Assembly (NCBI RefSeq): GCF_023277745.1 | Contig: NZ_CP086322.1 | Location: forward strand, 8,866,001-8,930,000 | Source: Streptomyces halobius | Lineage (GTDB): Bacteria; Actinomycetota; Actinomycetes; Streptomycetales; Streptomycetaceae | DNA length: 64,000 nt | Direction of reading: 5' to 3' | Shown here: positions 26,485-36,074 of the stretch, one piece after another | Position numbering within the stretch: the stretch's first letter is position 1 | Layout: every line of letters begins with the position of its first letter | Notes under the pieces: generated by a model | Database searches by the model: none | What the model was told of the DNA's origin: nothing | Seen by the model: only the letters and a program-made list of their open reading frames with translations | Position numbers and translations under genes: made by a program

Positions 26485-29400
26485 GTGTCTGCTGCCGCCT
26501 TCTCTGTGGCCGTCTTCTTCTCGGTCGTCTTCGCACTCGTCTTCCGTGCCCGGCTCTTCTTCACCGGGCGCCAGTCGGCGAGAGTGGCGGGGGTGAGCTT
26601 CTCCCGCTCCAACTCCCCGTCGAGGAAGCTCTGGAACTCCTCAGCGGCAGACAACTCCCCCCACTCGTCGTCCACGTCGCCGAACCACTGCCGTAGCCAC
26701 GGCATCAGCTCCGCGATCCCGGCGAGCAGTGGTACGAGCCGCTCAACGGGCCAGTCCTGGTGCTTGCGCCGGTCGTTGACGAGGTTCAGCAGGGCGCTGG
26801 CCCGGTCGCGCTGGTCCCAGCCGGCCCAGCCGAGGAGCAGGGTCGGGTCGGAGCCCGGGCTGGCGTCCGGGTAGGACACGAACCGTTCCTTGGGGACGTC
26901 GAGCTTCCCGCGGTTCGACCAGTACCCCGAATTGGCGAAGTCCGCTGAGGTGTACTTCGGCGGTACGGCGATGTCGCGCCGCTCGCCCGTACGATCTTCC
27001 TCGCGCTGCTCTTTCCAGACCTTCTCCCATTGCGCACGCTTGCGCAGACCGGAGTCCTTGTAGCGGTACGCGGCGAGGAACGGCACGTGCTCGTTCTCGA
27101 TCACGTCCTGGAGGACCTGGGTGAGAGAGAGGTTCGGCTTCCCGAGATCGGTGGCGTACAGAGAGGCGGTGTTGAGGATCGCATCGGCGTCCGACCGCCG
27201 CTCCAGCTTGTCGGCGAGCTGACCTATGGTGAGGGTGCGGGGCTGCTCGAAGCCGTTGAGGACATGGAACCAGAGGCCCTTATCCTCACACCGGTCAAGC
27301 AGCCAGGTGCGGAGTGCCGCCTTCTCCCGCTTCTCCCAGGGGTCGGCCGCCCAGCGCCGCTTGCACTCGGGACGCTCGATGAGGGCGATGTCCCGGCGGG
27401 CGGCGATGGTGTCGATGCGGGCCTGCACGATGTCCCGGTACCAGTCCGGCCAGTGGGCCGTGACCTCGGTGACAGGGGTGGATCCGTGGCGGTCGAACCA
27501 GGCGGTCTCGATCTCCCCGGCAGCCTGCTTCCGCGCGAGCACGATCTCGAACGCCCGCTCCCCCAACTTCACGTGGGGAATGGTGGTGGGCGCGGGGGAG
27601 GGGGCGGTGAGCTGCGCCTTCTCAGCGTCAGTGAGCAGCCCGTAGGAGTGGTACACCTCCCAGTCGAGCTCCTCTTGGAGCGCGATCATACGCCGGCGGG
27701 TACGGGTCCAGGCTTCGCGGGCGGCGTCAAGCCGGGCCCGGGTGGGAGGCTCGGCGCCGGACCCGCATATGGCCGAGGGCTCGTGGGCGGCGAGCTCTTG
27801 GGCGAGGGCGTCTAGGGAGCGGCCGAGGGTGAGGGGGAGCTGGGCGGGGAGAGGGAAGTCTTGGAGTTTGGTGCCGGTGAACTCGTAGCGCTCTTCCCAG
27901 GCTTCGTCCTGCATCCCGCGCCCTGTACCACCGCCTGCCTTAGCTTGGCTGACTTGCTTGAGCCAGAAGCACGCCGTCGATGAGTTGAGCACTCCGAGCA
28001 GCGCCAGGTGCCCGTCCTCGCCGGTCCTCTCCGGCAGCTTGATCACCGGAGCGGACTGCTTGAAGACCTTCCCGCCTCGGTCCAGTACGAAGTGGTTATG
28101 TGTTGCCACGAACGCGAACGTGATCGATAAGGGCGTCTCGAGTTTGCTCGTCGTCAGCCGTCCGAATTCAGACCACTTGAGTCCACCTTGGACTTTCGTC
28201 TGGCGGCCGAAGAGGAAGTTGTTGGCCAGTGTGGTGCGGCACGGCCACATGTACCGTAGAAGAGGCTCTTCGTCCTCAACGTCGATGGGAGTGAAGTCCT
28301 CTGAGTAGGGGAAAGCACTGACGCCGAATCCCCTGCCGTCCCAATCGCGAAGAAGCTCGCCAGTTACCATCGAGCGGGTGAATGTCCGAGGGATCTCATG
28401 GCGATCTGCGCTTCTTTGCGGGAGCAAGTAAAGGTCATCTTCGAGTGTGAAGCACGTGATTCCGGCCGAGTCACTGGAATCCTTGAGGATGGCGGTTCTC
28501 TGCTGCTCGATCGCGGTGAACAGTGCGCTTGCCCCGCCGCCGCTTACACTCCACGGGTAGTCCGCGAATCTGGCACGTTTCACAGACTCGACGGACACCC
28601 ATTCCGACTCGCTTCCTGGGGTCCCGATCTGGTCGACGATCGCGTTCCAGACGTACCCCTCCTCTGCGGCCGCGGGCTGTGCCGGCTCTCCCCGCACCCC
28701 CAATACCGCGCGAACCGGTTCATTCTGTCGTGGCACATGGTTCCGCCCGACCAGAATCACCGTAGGCGTCCCATGCCCCGGAATATACGCCCCCGACGTA
28801 TCAATCACATGCGTCAGGTGTACCTTCAGCCGGAAGAACTCCTCGATCAGCTTCTTGCCGAACTCCCTCTTCATAAACGAGTTCGCCGTAATCTGCCCGA
28901 CGTATCCCGCGTCCCGATCCGACCCCGACGTACGCACCGCGAGCTGGAACAGTCGCTCAGCGAACGGCACCGACAGCGCGTACTTTCCCGAACAGGCCTC
29001 ATATACCCGGTAGTTGAGGTTCTCCTGTTTATCCTTCACCGTGATGTACGGCGGATTGCCGACGACCACATGGTACGAGTCTCGCGTGAGCAGGTCGCAG
29101 CGCTCCGCATAGTCCTCGATGTCCTCGGGCCGGTAGTGGAAGACCTCTTGGGAGGAGAAGAGATCCTCGTCGTCCCGTTTGGGTGCTCCGCGCCCATGCA
29201 ACAGCGAGTCCCCCACCGCCACATTGATCGGAAACTCCCCAAGTGTGTCAAGCTGCTGTTTCTCCGCAGCCTTTAACACGGCCACCAGAAGCCGAAACCG
29301 TGCAATAGCCACCGCGAACGGGTTCTTGTCACACCCGTGAACTGCCGTCAGTGCCCGCCGGATCAGTGCCCAGTCGTCCGCACCCTTATCCGCTTCGCGC

Positions 29401-30245
29401 CACTTCGCCAGCAACCGCTCGAATAACCCCAGCAAGAAGTGGCCCGAGCCGCACGCCGGGTCGATCGTCCGGAGTCCGGCGGGAAGTTCGCGTACGACAC
29501 CATGTCCGTCCACGATCTCGACGACCGGTTCTAGGCCGAACTCCGCCACCGCGGGCTCCAGTGCCAGATCGAGGATGAATTCCTCGACGAATACCGGCGT
29601 CTGCAGGAGTGCGTACGTCTTGCGTGCGTGCTCGCTCAGGTCCTGGTACAGGTCGCCCAGGAAGCGAGTGTCCAGGTCGGGGTCCACGAACGAGTGGACC
29701 GTCTCGCCGTCTGGCCCGACCCGCCGCCAGAACTTCAGCAGACCCGTCGCCGCCTCGTATGAAGGGGCTAACTCCCACAGCGGGTTGTGCGCACGGTCGA
29801 AGAGGCCCGCCACTGTGGGGTTCGTCCCGGCCAGGTGGTCGAATGCCGCGGTGATCCAGTCGCGGTCGTTCTTCTCGGGGTGCGCGGTGAAGAACGCCAC
29901 CGCGTGGTCCTCCGCGTCTTTGAGGCGGTCCCCGACGCCGGCCAGCCAGGCCCGCTCCACCAGGCCGTTGTCCTCGCAGAACCGAACGAAGACACATCCG
30001 AGCACCCACGCCGCCGCGACCTGTGTGACGCGCTCGTCACGCCACGTCTCGTACGTGGCTGCCGTACGCCCGGCCGCGTAGGCGTGCGTGTACTCGTCGG
30101 TGAGAGAGGTGCGGTAGGCCTCCACCGCGTCGGCGCGCGCTCGCAGATCGTCCTCCAGGACCGCGACCTGTTTGCGGAGGTCCTTGAGCAGATGTTCCTG
30201 ATGAGCCTGGCCGACTCCGCTACCAGCGCTACCGCGCACACTCAC
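26481..30245 (-). CDS. pglX: BREX type 2 adenine-specific DNA methyltransferase PglX
   Basis: A 1254-aa protein from GTG 30245, chosen because GAGGGGG lies 9 bases upstream; an in-frame start at 30278 is possible. SAM-binding motif I is TIDPACGSGHFLLGLF (about residues 259-274). The N6-adenine catalytic motif is VVVGNPPYITV (about 394-404). In the Pgl system PglX marks host DNA for self/non-self distinction. Bases about 28000-29300, covering the catalytic and target-recognition part, are visibly less GC-rich than either flank. In-frame TTA codons lie at 28128-28130 and 29274-29276. The gene overlaps pglW by 17 bases and pglY by 4. Confidence 0.95.
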   Translation of the reverse strand: MSVRGSAGSGVGQAHQEHLLKDLRKQVAVLEDDLRARADAVEAYRTSLTDEYTHAYAAGRTAATYETWRDERVTQVAAAWVLGCVFVRFCEDNGLVERAWLAGVGDRLKDAEDHAVAFFTAHPEKNDRDWITAAFDHLAGTNPTVAGLFDRAHNPLWELAPSYEAATGLLKFWRRVGPDGETVHSFVDPDLDTRFLGDLYQDLSEHARKTYALLQTPVFVEEFILDLALEPAVAEFGLEPVVEIVDGHGVVRELPAGLRTIDPACGSGHFLLGLFERLLAKWREADKGADDWALIRRALTAVHGCDKNPFAVAIARFRLLVAVLKAAEKQQLDTLGEFPINVAVGDSLLHGRGAPKRDDEDLFSSQEVFHYRPEDIEDYAERCDLLTRDSYHVVVGNPPYITVKDKQENLNYRVYEACSGKYALSVPFAERLFQLAVRTSGSDRDAGYVGQITANSFMKREFGKKLIEEFFRLKVHLTHVIDTSGAYIPGHGTPTVILVGRNHVPRQNEPVRAVLGVRGEPAQPAAAEEGYVWNAIVDQIGTPGSESEWVSVESVKRARFADYPWSVSGGGASALFTAIEQQRTAILKDSSDSAGITCFTLEDDLYLLPQRSADRHEIPRTFTRSMVTGELLRDWDGRGFGVSAFPYSEDFTPIDVEDEEPLLRYMWPCRTTLANNFLFGRQTKVQGGLKWSEFGRLTTSKLETPLSITFAFVATHNHFVLDRGGKVFKQSAPVIKLPERTGEDGHLALLGVLNSSTACFWLKQVSQAKAGGGTGRGMQDEAWEERYEFTGTKLQDFPLPAQLPLTLGRSLDALAQELAAHEPSAICGSGAEPPTRARLDAAREAWTRTRRRMIALQEELDWEVYHSYGLLTDAEKAQLTAPSPAPTTIPHVKLGERAFEIVLARKQAAGEIETAWFDRHGSTPVTEVTAHWPDWYRDIVQARIDTIAARRDIALIERPECKRRWAADPWEKREKAALRTWLLDRCEDKGLWFHVLNGFEQPRTLTIGQLADKLERRSDADAILNTASLYATDLGKPNLSLTQVLQDVIENEHVPFLAAYRYKDSGLRKRAQWEKVWKEQREEDRTGERRDIAVPPKYTSADFANSGYWSNRGKLDVPKERFVSYPDASPGSDPTLLLGWAGWDQRDRASALLNLVNDRRKHQDWPVERLVPLLAGIAELMPWLRQWFGDVDDEWGELSAAEEFQSFLDGELEREKLTPATLADWRPVKKSRARKTSAKTTEKKTATEKAAADT

Positions 30246-33200
30246 TGTGGTAATCCCCCTCGTTCTCATGCTCGCCAAGCTGTTCGGCCGACGCCGCGGC
30301 CAAGTCCTTCAGGAAGTCCCCGGTCAGCACCACGCGTTCCGCGTCGCCACCGGTCACCTCCACCGTGCGCCCGTCCAACTCCGGTACTCCCTGCGGGTTG
30401 TGCGAGGGGGTCAGCAGCCAAAGACCGTGTGGCCTGCCGCCCGGCTTTCGTGCCTCGCGCTGCAAGCCCACGAGGACCTCGTGTCCGCCCGCCTCGTAGT
30501 AGTGGGCGAGCAGCCCGGCCGTGTGGAGGAAGAGGACGGTTCCGGTGTCCCGGCCGGCCACCTCCTCAAGGCGGCGGGCTACCCGAGGCCAGACGCGCAC
30601 GACGAACGACCGGAGCCCCCTGGGCAGTTCGCCGCTCCTGGTGTATCGGGTATCCGCGCCGAGTACCTTGGACCAGTCCGTAGCGTGCCCACTCGCAAGT
30701 GCCCGGAACTCGGCGAGGAAGACCCTCGCCAGGTTCACCGGGACCACAGGGAACGCGCCCGCCAGAGCGTCCGCGACCGAGCCCGCCTCGCTGCGCAGCC
30801 GTTTGACGTCCGTGTTCAGTGCGAGGAACCCCCCTTCCCGCGCGGCGGAGTTGAGCTTCGCGGCGAGTAGTGCGGACACGTCGCGCCCGGCCGCAGCCAA
30901 CGCACCTGCGGCACCGCTCGCGGTCACCGTGCCCGTCGTAGACGAGTGCAGCCAGCTGCTACCGCCCGCTGCCGAGACCGGCACCGACGGCTTGAAGCGC
31001 GCCTCCGCCATGTCGTAGAGGAGAGGGAACCCGGCCCTCTTCAGTGCGTCCTCGACCTCGACGCAGGTCGGCTTGCCAAGCTCCATTTCTGGGAAGCGGG
31101 AACGGAGCCTGGCCAGCAGCCCCTCCAGGCTGATGCCGACCTCGCGCCGTACCCCGGCCGCTGCCTGCGAGATCTGAAGGGCCCGCGAGAGCTCAAGAGC
31201 CCGGGGGTACAGTTCGAGCCGCGGCGACGCGGCCGCGCCTGTCGACGTGGCGGCGGCCAAGGTGACCAGGCGGGCATCCGGCAGCGGATCCATGCCCTCC
31301 GGGGCGGGGACAGCCCGCAGCTCACGCAGCGCCACGGCGCGGTCCGGCAGCGGATCGGCTGCGACAACCGTCTCGGCGGTGTTGCCCAATTCAACGGCAT
31401 AAGCGGCGAGTTCATCGGGTGTCGGATCGTCGTCGGAGCCGTACAGGGACTGTAGGGCGATAAGCACCCGTCCCCCGCGCCGCAGCTGTGCGAGCCGGGG
31501 TTCGTGGTCCTCGTCGCGTCCGGTGAGCAGCGTCTCGGCGGCGACTGCGGCCCGTACGACCGCGAGGGCGGCGGCTTCTGTGTCCTTGGTGGTCTCACTC
31601 TGCGAGCCATGGCCCGCGGCCAGCACCCGGGCGAGCTCGCGGGTGGTCATCACGCGGCCGGCATCCCGGACGGAGTCCACCAGCTCGTCGCGCAGAAGGG
31701 TCATCCAGCCGGCGGCGACCCACTCGCCGATCGCCGTACCGAGGTGCTTGGAGACGGTGTACTCGGAGACTTTGACCGTCCCGGCGACCTGCCGGTTGGT
31801 CGGCCAGGTGCCCGGCTCGCAGGTGCCGTCGAGTCCGAGCCAGGCCGCGACGACCTGCGGCCGCTTGTTGTCCCTGCGGCCGGGCGGCACGGGGTTGAGG
31901 AGGGCGGCGAGCCGTTCCACGTTCTGCCGGGCGTCGTGCTCGGCGCCGAGCCGGCCGTCTGCCGGGCCGCACGCGACGACGGGCGTCGCGGCAGGGGCCG
32001 TGTGTGAGGCCTTGGGCCTCTTCGGCCTCAGCGCGGCCGTCCACTGCCGGTGGCGCCGGTTGAGCTCCTTCTTGACGACCGCGCCGATCCCGCGCTTTTC
32101 CCTGAAGCGGGGCAGCGGTACGTCGAGGAGTTCCTCGACCGTCACCGCGCCGAGCTCCTCGGCTACCGCGGCCGCTCGTTCGGTCAGACCGGCGTCCTTG
32201 AGCGTGGTACCGAGCTTCGCGTTGTCCGCGTACAGGTCCCGGATGTCCTGCTCGGACAGACCTTCCGGCAGTCCGTCCGCGCCGAGGTGCGAGACGGTGT
32301 CCGTGGTGGGCGGCGGCTGCGTGCGGTCGGCCTCGGTAAAGATCGCCCGCCAGGCGTCCCGCATCTGCCGAAGTGATTCGAACCGGCGGTTGACGTCCCG
32401 GTGCAGGGCCCGCTCGAAGAATGTCTTGAGCCCGGGACCCAGTACCGCCACGAAGGCGTCGGTGTCGATCAACGGAAGTTCGTCGTCGAGCGCAGTGAGC
32501 GGGTCATCTTGGCCGTTGCCCCACACAGGGCGCGAGGCGGCGGCCATCTCATGCAGGACGATGGCGGCGGCGTACCGCTCGGCATAGTCGTCGTAGACGG
32601 GGCGGCGGGCGTCGCCGAGGAACGGATCGAGATAGCCGCGGGTGCCCGCCTTGATGTCCCGGTCGGAGACATTCGCCAGCGAGAAGTCGAAAAGCATCAG
32701 CTGCTGGCCGCCGTCTTCCCGGAGCTTGATGCCGAGATTGTCGGGCTTGAGATCGCGGTGTCGGACTCCCCTGGCCGCGAGGTCATCCAGCGCGGTGAAC
32801 AGGTCGTCGCCGAAGGAGGCCAACTCCTCGTAGCCCAGCTGTCCATGACTGGCGAGGCGCTGGGCGAGGGTGTCGGGGCCGGCGTACTCCAGGGCGAGTG
32901 CGGTCCGCCCGGCGACTGTGCGCGGGCCCTCGTAGAGCTTGACTATGCGTCCGCTGCTGATCTGTTGCAGCGCCGCCGCCTCGGAGGCAAGGCGTTCGTT
33001 CTTCTCAGCGTCCAGGGCGACCTTGAGGACCCGCTCCTCCTCCACCTGCCGGCCGTGTTCGTCCTCGCTGACACGCGTCACATACAGCGCACGGGCCGTG
33101 GCGCCCGAGCCGAGAACTCGCTCCACGGTCCAGTCGCCGTCCACAGCCTGGCCGGGGGTGGCGGAGAGCGGGTCGGCCTCCACGGCGACGGCGTGTGCGG

Positions 33201-34725
33201 CGATGGCCTGCTCGGCCTCGTCGAGATGCCTGAGGAAGGCATCGGCGGAGTCCAGCCGGTCGTCGACGGAGGCCCGAGTGGCGGTATACACCAACTCGTC
33301 GAGCCCGGAGTCCACGGCGTCACTGACCGCATACATGTGCAGGCCGCCGTCGGCCGCGAGCCGCTCCTTGAGGGCGGTACGGGTCTCGGCGGGTGGCATC
33401 CCGGTGAGGATGTGGTGGGCGATCGCGCCGAGACCGAAGACGTCCAGGTCCACCGGGTCGGGGTGGTCGGCGTCGGTCTCGGGCGCGAGATAGCACTGGG
33501 CGGCGTCCTCGATGTGCTCTCCGGTGAAGGAGCTCGCGCCCAGCGTACGCAGCGTGGTGGTGTCGAAATCGCGGGCCGACGCCTGCCAGTCGATGATCCG
33601 CAGGACCGGGTCGCCGCCGCTTTCCCTGGCGGTGACGTACACCGAGCGTGCGGCGAGGGCACGGTGGTAGAGCGAGCGGCGGTGTGCATAGCGGACAGCT
33701 TCGGCGAGCTGGCGGACCATGTCGCGACGTACTGCGTCCGGCAGCTTCGCGCCGTACACGGCAAGGTAGTTGTCCAGCCGCAGATCGCTCTCGCGGTGCC
33801 GGAAGAGGATCGCGGGGCCGCCCTGGTGCTGGCGCAGCGTGACGGCCTGGGAGATACCGCGATGGTTGATGCCCTGGAGCACCTGGTACTCACGCTCGGC
33901 GGCGCGGGTGGCGGAACGCCGTTTCTCCTCGCTTGCCTGCTGCTCGACGAGATAGACACGGACCCGGCCCTCTTCATGGATCAGGTCCTTGCGCTTGGCG
34001 AGCCGGTCCTCCCAGGTAGGTCCCGCGTCCAGGGGACGGGAGGAGAGCTTCCAACCGTCACCGAAATCCAGGTGGGCGGTGGAGGCCCGTACTCCGATCT
34101 TCTTCATCAGCTCGGGCAGGTGGCGGGTGAAGTCCTCGCTCACTCGCCAGTTTTCGCGCTCCGGCGGCAGGGAGAGGAAATCGTCCCAGATTCCCGGGAG
34201 GCCGCTCTGAGACCCGTCACGTCCGTACACATGAGCGCGCTGCACCGTGTCCAGATCGCTCTGCAGCAGCGGATCTGACAGGAAGACCGCTGCGTCGATG
34301 CGCGGGACGCGCGGGGTCCGATGGGGATAGAGCTCCCTGGCGGCTTCTTGGAGACGGTACTTGAGCTCCTTGGACTTGAGATCGGTGAGGTGCAGCGGGT
34401 TGCGGACCGTGCGGATCCGGCCGTCCGGCGCGTGGAAGCTCCAGGTGTCACCATGGTTGACGACTCGCCCGGGGTGCCCTTTGAGCTCGACCAGAAACAG
34501 GCCGCGGGGCACGGCGATGAGCAGGTCGCACTCGTTGATACGGCCACTCATGGCGGTGAATGCGAAGGTCGCCCAGGCGTAGTGCGGGGCCGTGACCGGC
34601 ATCCGCTGCTTGATGTGATCCAGAGCTGTTTGCTCCCAAGGGAAGGGAGAGGGCCGCGTCTGGCACCAGCGCTTCGGCTGGTGCTGGCCGGGCCTGGCGC
34701 CTGTCGGGCCGCCTGCTGCCGCCAC
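30229..34725 (-). CDS. pglW: BREX type 2 serine/threonine kinase PglW with NERD domain
   Basis: A 1498-aa protein from GTG 34725; the ribosome-binding site is weak. A NERD nuclease-related domain spans about residues 40-130, with ECDLLIAVPRGLFLVELKG (63-82) carrying the Asp and Glu-x-Lys residues. A first kinase-like domain (about 270-500) has HRALAARSV instead of HRDLKPxN and IIDWQAS instead of DFG, so it looks catalytically dead. A second domain (about 540-800) has GSGATARALYV, HRDLKPDNLGI (about 655) and DFSLAN, and should be active. The C-terminal half includes a helix-hairpin-like GIGAVVKKEL and a helix-turn-helix-like NRQVAGTVKVSEYTVSKHL. As first gene it heads the BREX operon. Confidence 0.94.
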   Translation of the reverse strand: MAAAGGPTGARPGQHQPKRWCQTRPSPFPWEQTALDHIKQRMPVTAPHYAWATFAFTAMSGRINECDLLIAVPRGLFLVELKGHPGRVVNHGDTWSFHAPDGRIRTVRNPLHLTDLKSKELKYRLQEAARELYPHRTPRVPRIDAAVFLSDPLLQSDLDTVQRAHVYGRDGSQSGLPGIWDDFLSLPPERENWRVSEDFTRHLPELMKKIGVRASTAHLDFGDGWKLSSRPLDAGPTWEDRLAKRKDLIHEEGRVRVYLVEQQASEEKRRSATRAAEREYQVLQGINHRGISQAVTLRQHQGGPAILFRHRESDLRLDNYLAVYGAKLPDAVRRDMVRQLAEAVRYAHRRSLYHRALAARSVYVTARESGGDPVLRIIDWQASARDFDTTTLRTLGASSFTGEHIEDAAQCYLAPETDADHPDPVDLDVFGLGAIAHHILTGMPPAETRTALKERLAADGGLHMYAVSDAVDSGLDELVYTATRASVDDRLDSADAFLRHLDEAEQAIAAHAVAVEADPLSATPGQAVDGDWTVERVLGSGATARALYVTRVSEDEHGRQVEEERVLKVALDAEKNERLASEAAALQQISSGRIVKLYEGPRTVAGRTALALEYAGPDTLAQRLASHGQLGYEELASFGDDLFTALDDLAARGVRHRDLKPDNLGIKLREDGGQQLMLFDFSLANVSDRDIKAGTRGYLDPFLGDARRPVYDDYAERYAAAIVLHEMAAASRPVWGNGQDDPLTALDDELPLIDTDAFVAVLGPGLKTFFERALHRDVNRRFESLRQMRDAWRAIFTEADRTQPPPTTDTVSHLGADGLPEGLSEQDIRDLYADNAKLGTTLKDAGLTERAAAVAEELGAVTVEELLDVPLPRFREKRGIGAVVKKELNRRHRQWTAALRPKRPKASHTAPAATPVVACGPADGRLGAEHDARQNVERLAALLNPVPPGRRDNKRPQVVAAWLGLDGTCEPGTWPTNRQVAGTVKVSEYTVSKHLGTAIGEWVAAGWMTLLRDELVDSVRDAGRVMTTRELARVLAAGHGSQSETTKDTEAAALAVVRAAVAAETLLTGRDEDHEPRLAQLRRGGRVLIALQSLYGSDDDPTPDELAAYAVELGNTAETVVAADPLPDRAVALRELRAVPAPEGMDPLPDARLVTLAAATSTGAAASPRLELYPRALELSRALQISQAAAGVRREVGISLEGLLARLRSRFPEMELGKPTCVEVEDALKRAGFPLLYDMAEARFKPSVPVSAAGGSSWLHSSTTGTVTASGAAGALAAAGRDVSALLAAKLNSAAREGGFLALNTDVKRLRSEAGSVADALAGAFPVVPVNLARVFLAEFRALASGHATDWSKVLGADTRYTRSGELPRGLRSFVVRVWPRVARRLEEVAGRDTGTVLFLHTAGLLAHYYEAGGHEVLVGLQREARKPGGRPHGLWLLTPSHNPQGVPELDGRTVEVTGGDAERVVLTGDFLKDLAAASAEQLGEHENEGDYHSECAR

Positions 34726-35067
34726 CGCCGTTCACCGCACCTTTCCTCTGCCGGATCCGCACGGCTCGCCAGCATGACCCAGTCGGCGGTGATGCTATGC
34801 GGTGAATCGCAGCATTTTAAATATCGTCAGTCTATGAACTGAACATCCTGCCAGGTCGGAGGTGGTTTCGCAGAGCTCCCGCAGAAGAGCTGGGACGGGT
34901 GTGAGGTAACGGAACAAGGGACAGAATTTTGGCCATCGGTATCAAGCCAATTTTGATCCGGGCGTTCAGACGCGCGGGGGAGTCCTGTCTACGATCACGC
35001 AGGAGTCACTCGGCAGGGACGTGGACTGCCGGGACAGCAACAGCCATGAGGGACAGGGGGAGCGGAC
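34726..35067. other. divergent promoter region between BREX and the unknown pair
   Basis: No gene. The segment around 34800-34850 (ATTTTAAATATCGTCAG) is the most AT-rich part and is a candidate promoter for pglW or for the gene at 35068. No repeat or operator stands out. Confidence 0.45.
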
Positions 35068-36039
35068 ATGGCCCGGGCGGTGCGCAAGCGCACGGTGTTC
35101 TTCTTCGAGATCGTCGAGGCCAAGGATGGCCAGCCGCGTATGGACCCCCAGCCCTGGCGGAGCTTCCTCGACCGGATCGCTGCACTGGAGCCGCACAAGC
35201 GGACCATAACCAGCGGAGATGACCAACTGGTTGGGGTCGTGGACCCGGCGATGCCCGAGGACCATCTGCTTCTCGCCAAGATCACCGGTGAGGTTCCCCA
35301 TCAACTCGACCACGGTAACGGCACCATCGAAGCGCTGAGGCTTGCCGCCGGGACCGATGTCGCCCATGTGACGACGATCTGCTTCCTGCCCTACGGCAAC
35401 ATCATCGGCGCCCTGCACGGGGGCTTCTCCGCCCCGCGCGTCAGCGCCATCGCCAAGTGGCTGAACCAAGTCGGTCTCCCCTGCGGGGAAATCTCGCTGA
35501 AGCCGGTCATCCACGCGCGGGCTCGCGAGAAGCTCAACCGCATCGAAGCGGTGTCGGAACTGACAGTGAGCCTGGAGGGTGCGCCGGCAGACAGTGTCAG
35601 CGCCCTGAACGCGAACTCAGAACTGGGTGCCTCATTGCGCAGCTTCGGTCAGCGGCACCCGGACACGGCGATCACGTTGAGCCTGAAGGTGCCTCAGCGC
35701 GGCAGGGGGCTGAACCTGTTCCGTAGAAACCGGGCCGCTACCCAACTGCGCAGCGATGTCCTGCAGTTCATCCCCGACCTCGATGAGTGGATGGACGAGT
35801 CAGGCGTGGTGCGCTCCGTCAGCGGGCGCGTCGCGGTGCGTGACCCGCACCGCCAGTCACTGGAGTACGAACCGCTCGACTTCCTGGCCCACCGCATCAC
35901 GGCCCAATGTGACGTACCGGTCCAGTTCACCGACGGACGCTCGGTGGACCTGACGTTCGCCGTAAACGCCGTCTTCGAGGCAGCTCGCACACACGAAGAG
36001 GCGCTTCAAGAGGCGTGTCAGCGCCGGCCGCTAGCCTGA
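35068..36039 (+). CDS. uncharacterised soluble protein of a two-gene cassette beside BREX
   Basis: A 323-aa protein with GGGGGAG 4 bases before its ATG. The opening RKRTVFFFEIVEAKDGQP and the middle VTTICFLPYGNIIGALHGGF and SAIAKWLNQVG are well-structured mixed alpha/beta sequence with no signal or membrane segment. I do not recognise the family. It is followed after about 35 bases by a four-helix membrane protein. A soluble plus 4-TM pair next to a phage-defence operon resembles the gene layout of the two-gene Kiwa system (KwaA 4-TM, KwaB soluble), but I cannot show sequence homology. Confidence 0.75.
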   Translation: MARAVRKRTVFFFEIVEAKDGQPRMDPQPWRSFLDRIAALEPHKRTITSGDDQLVGVVDPAMPEDHLLLAKITGEVPHQLDHGNGTIEALRLAAGTDVAHVTTICFLPYGNIIGALHGGFSAPRVSAIAKWLNQVGLPCGEISLKPVIHARAREKLNRIEAVSELTVSLEGAPADSVSALNANSELGASLRSFGQRHPDTAITLSLKVPQRGRGLNLFRRNRAATQLRSDVLQFIPDLDEWMDESGVVRSVSGRVAVRDPHRQSLEYEPLDFLAHRITAQCDVPVQFTDGRSVDLTFAVNAVFEAARTHEEALQEACQRRPLA

Positions 36040-36074
36040 GCAGTGCTGTTTCAAGGGCCTGGGCCTGGGGGTGC

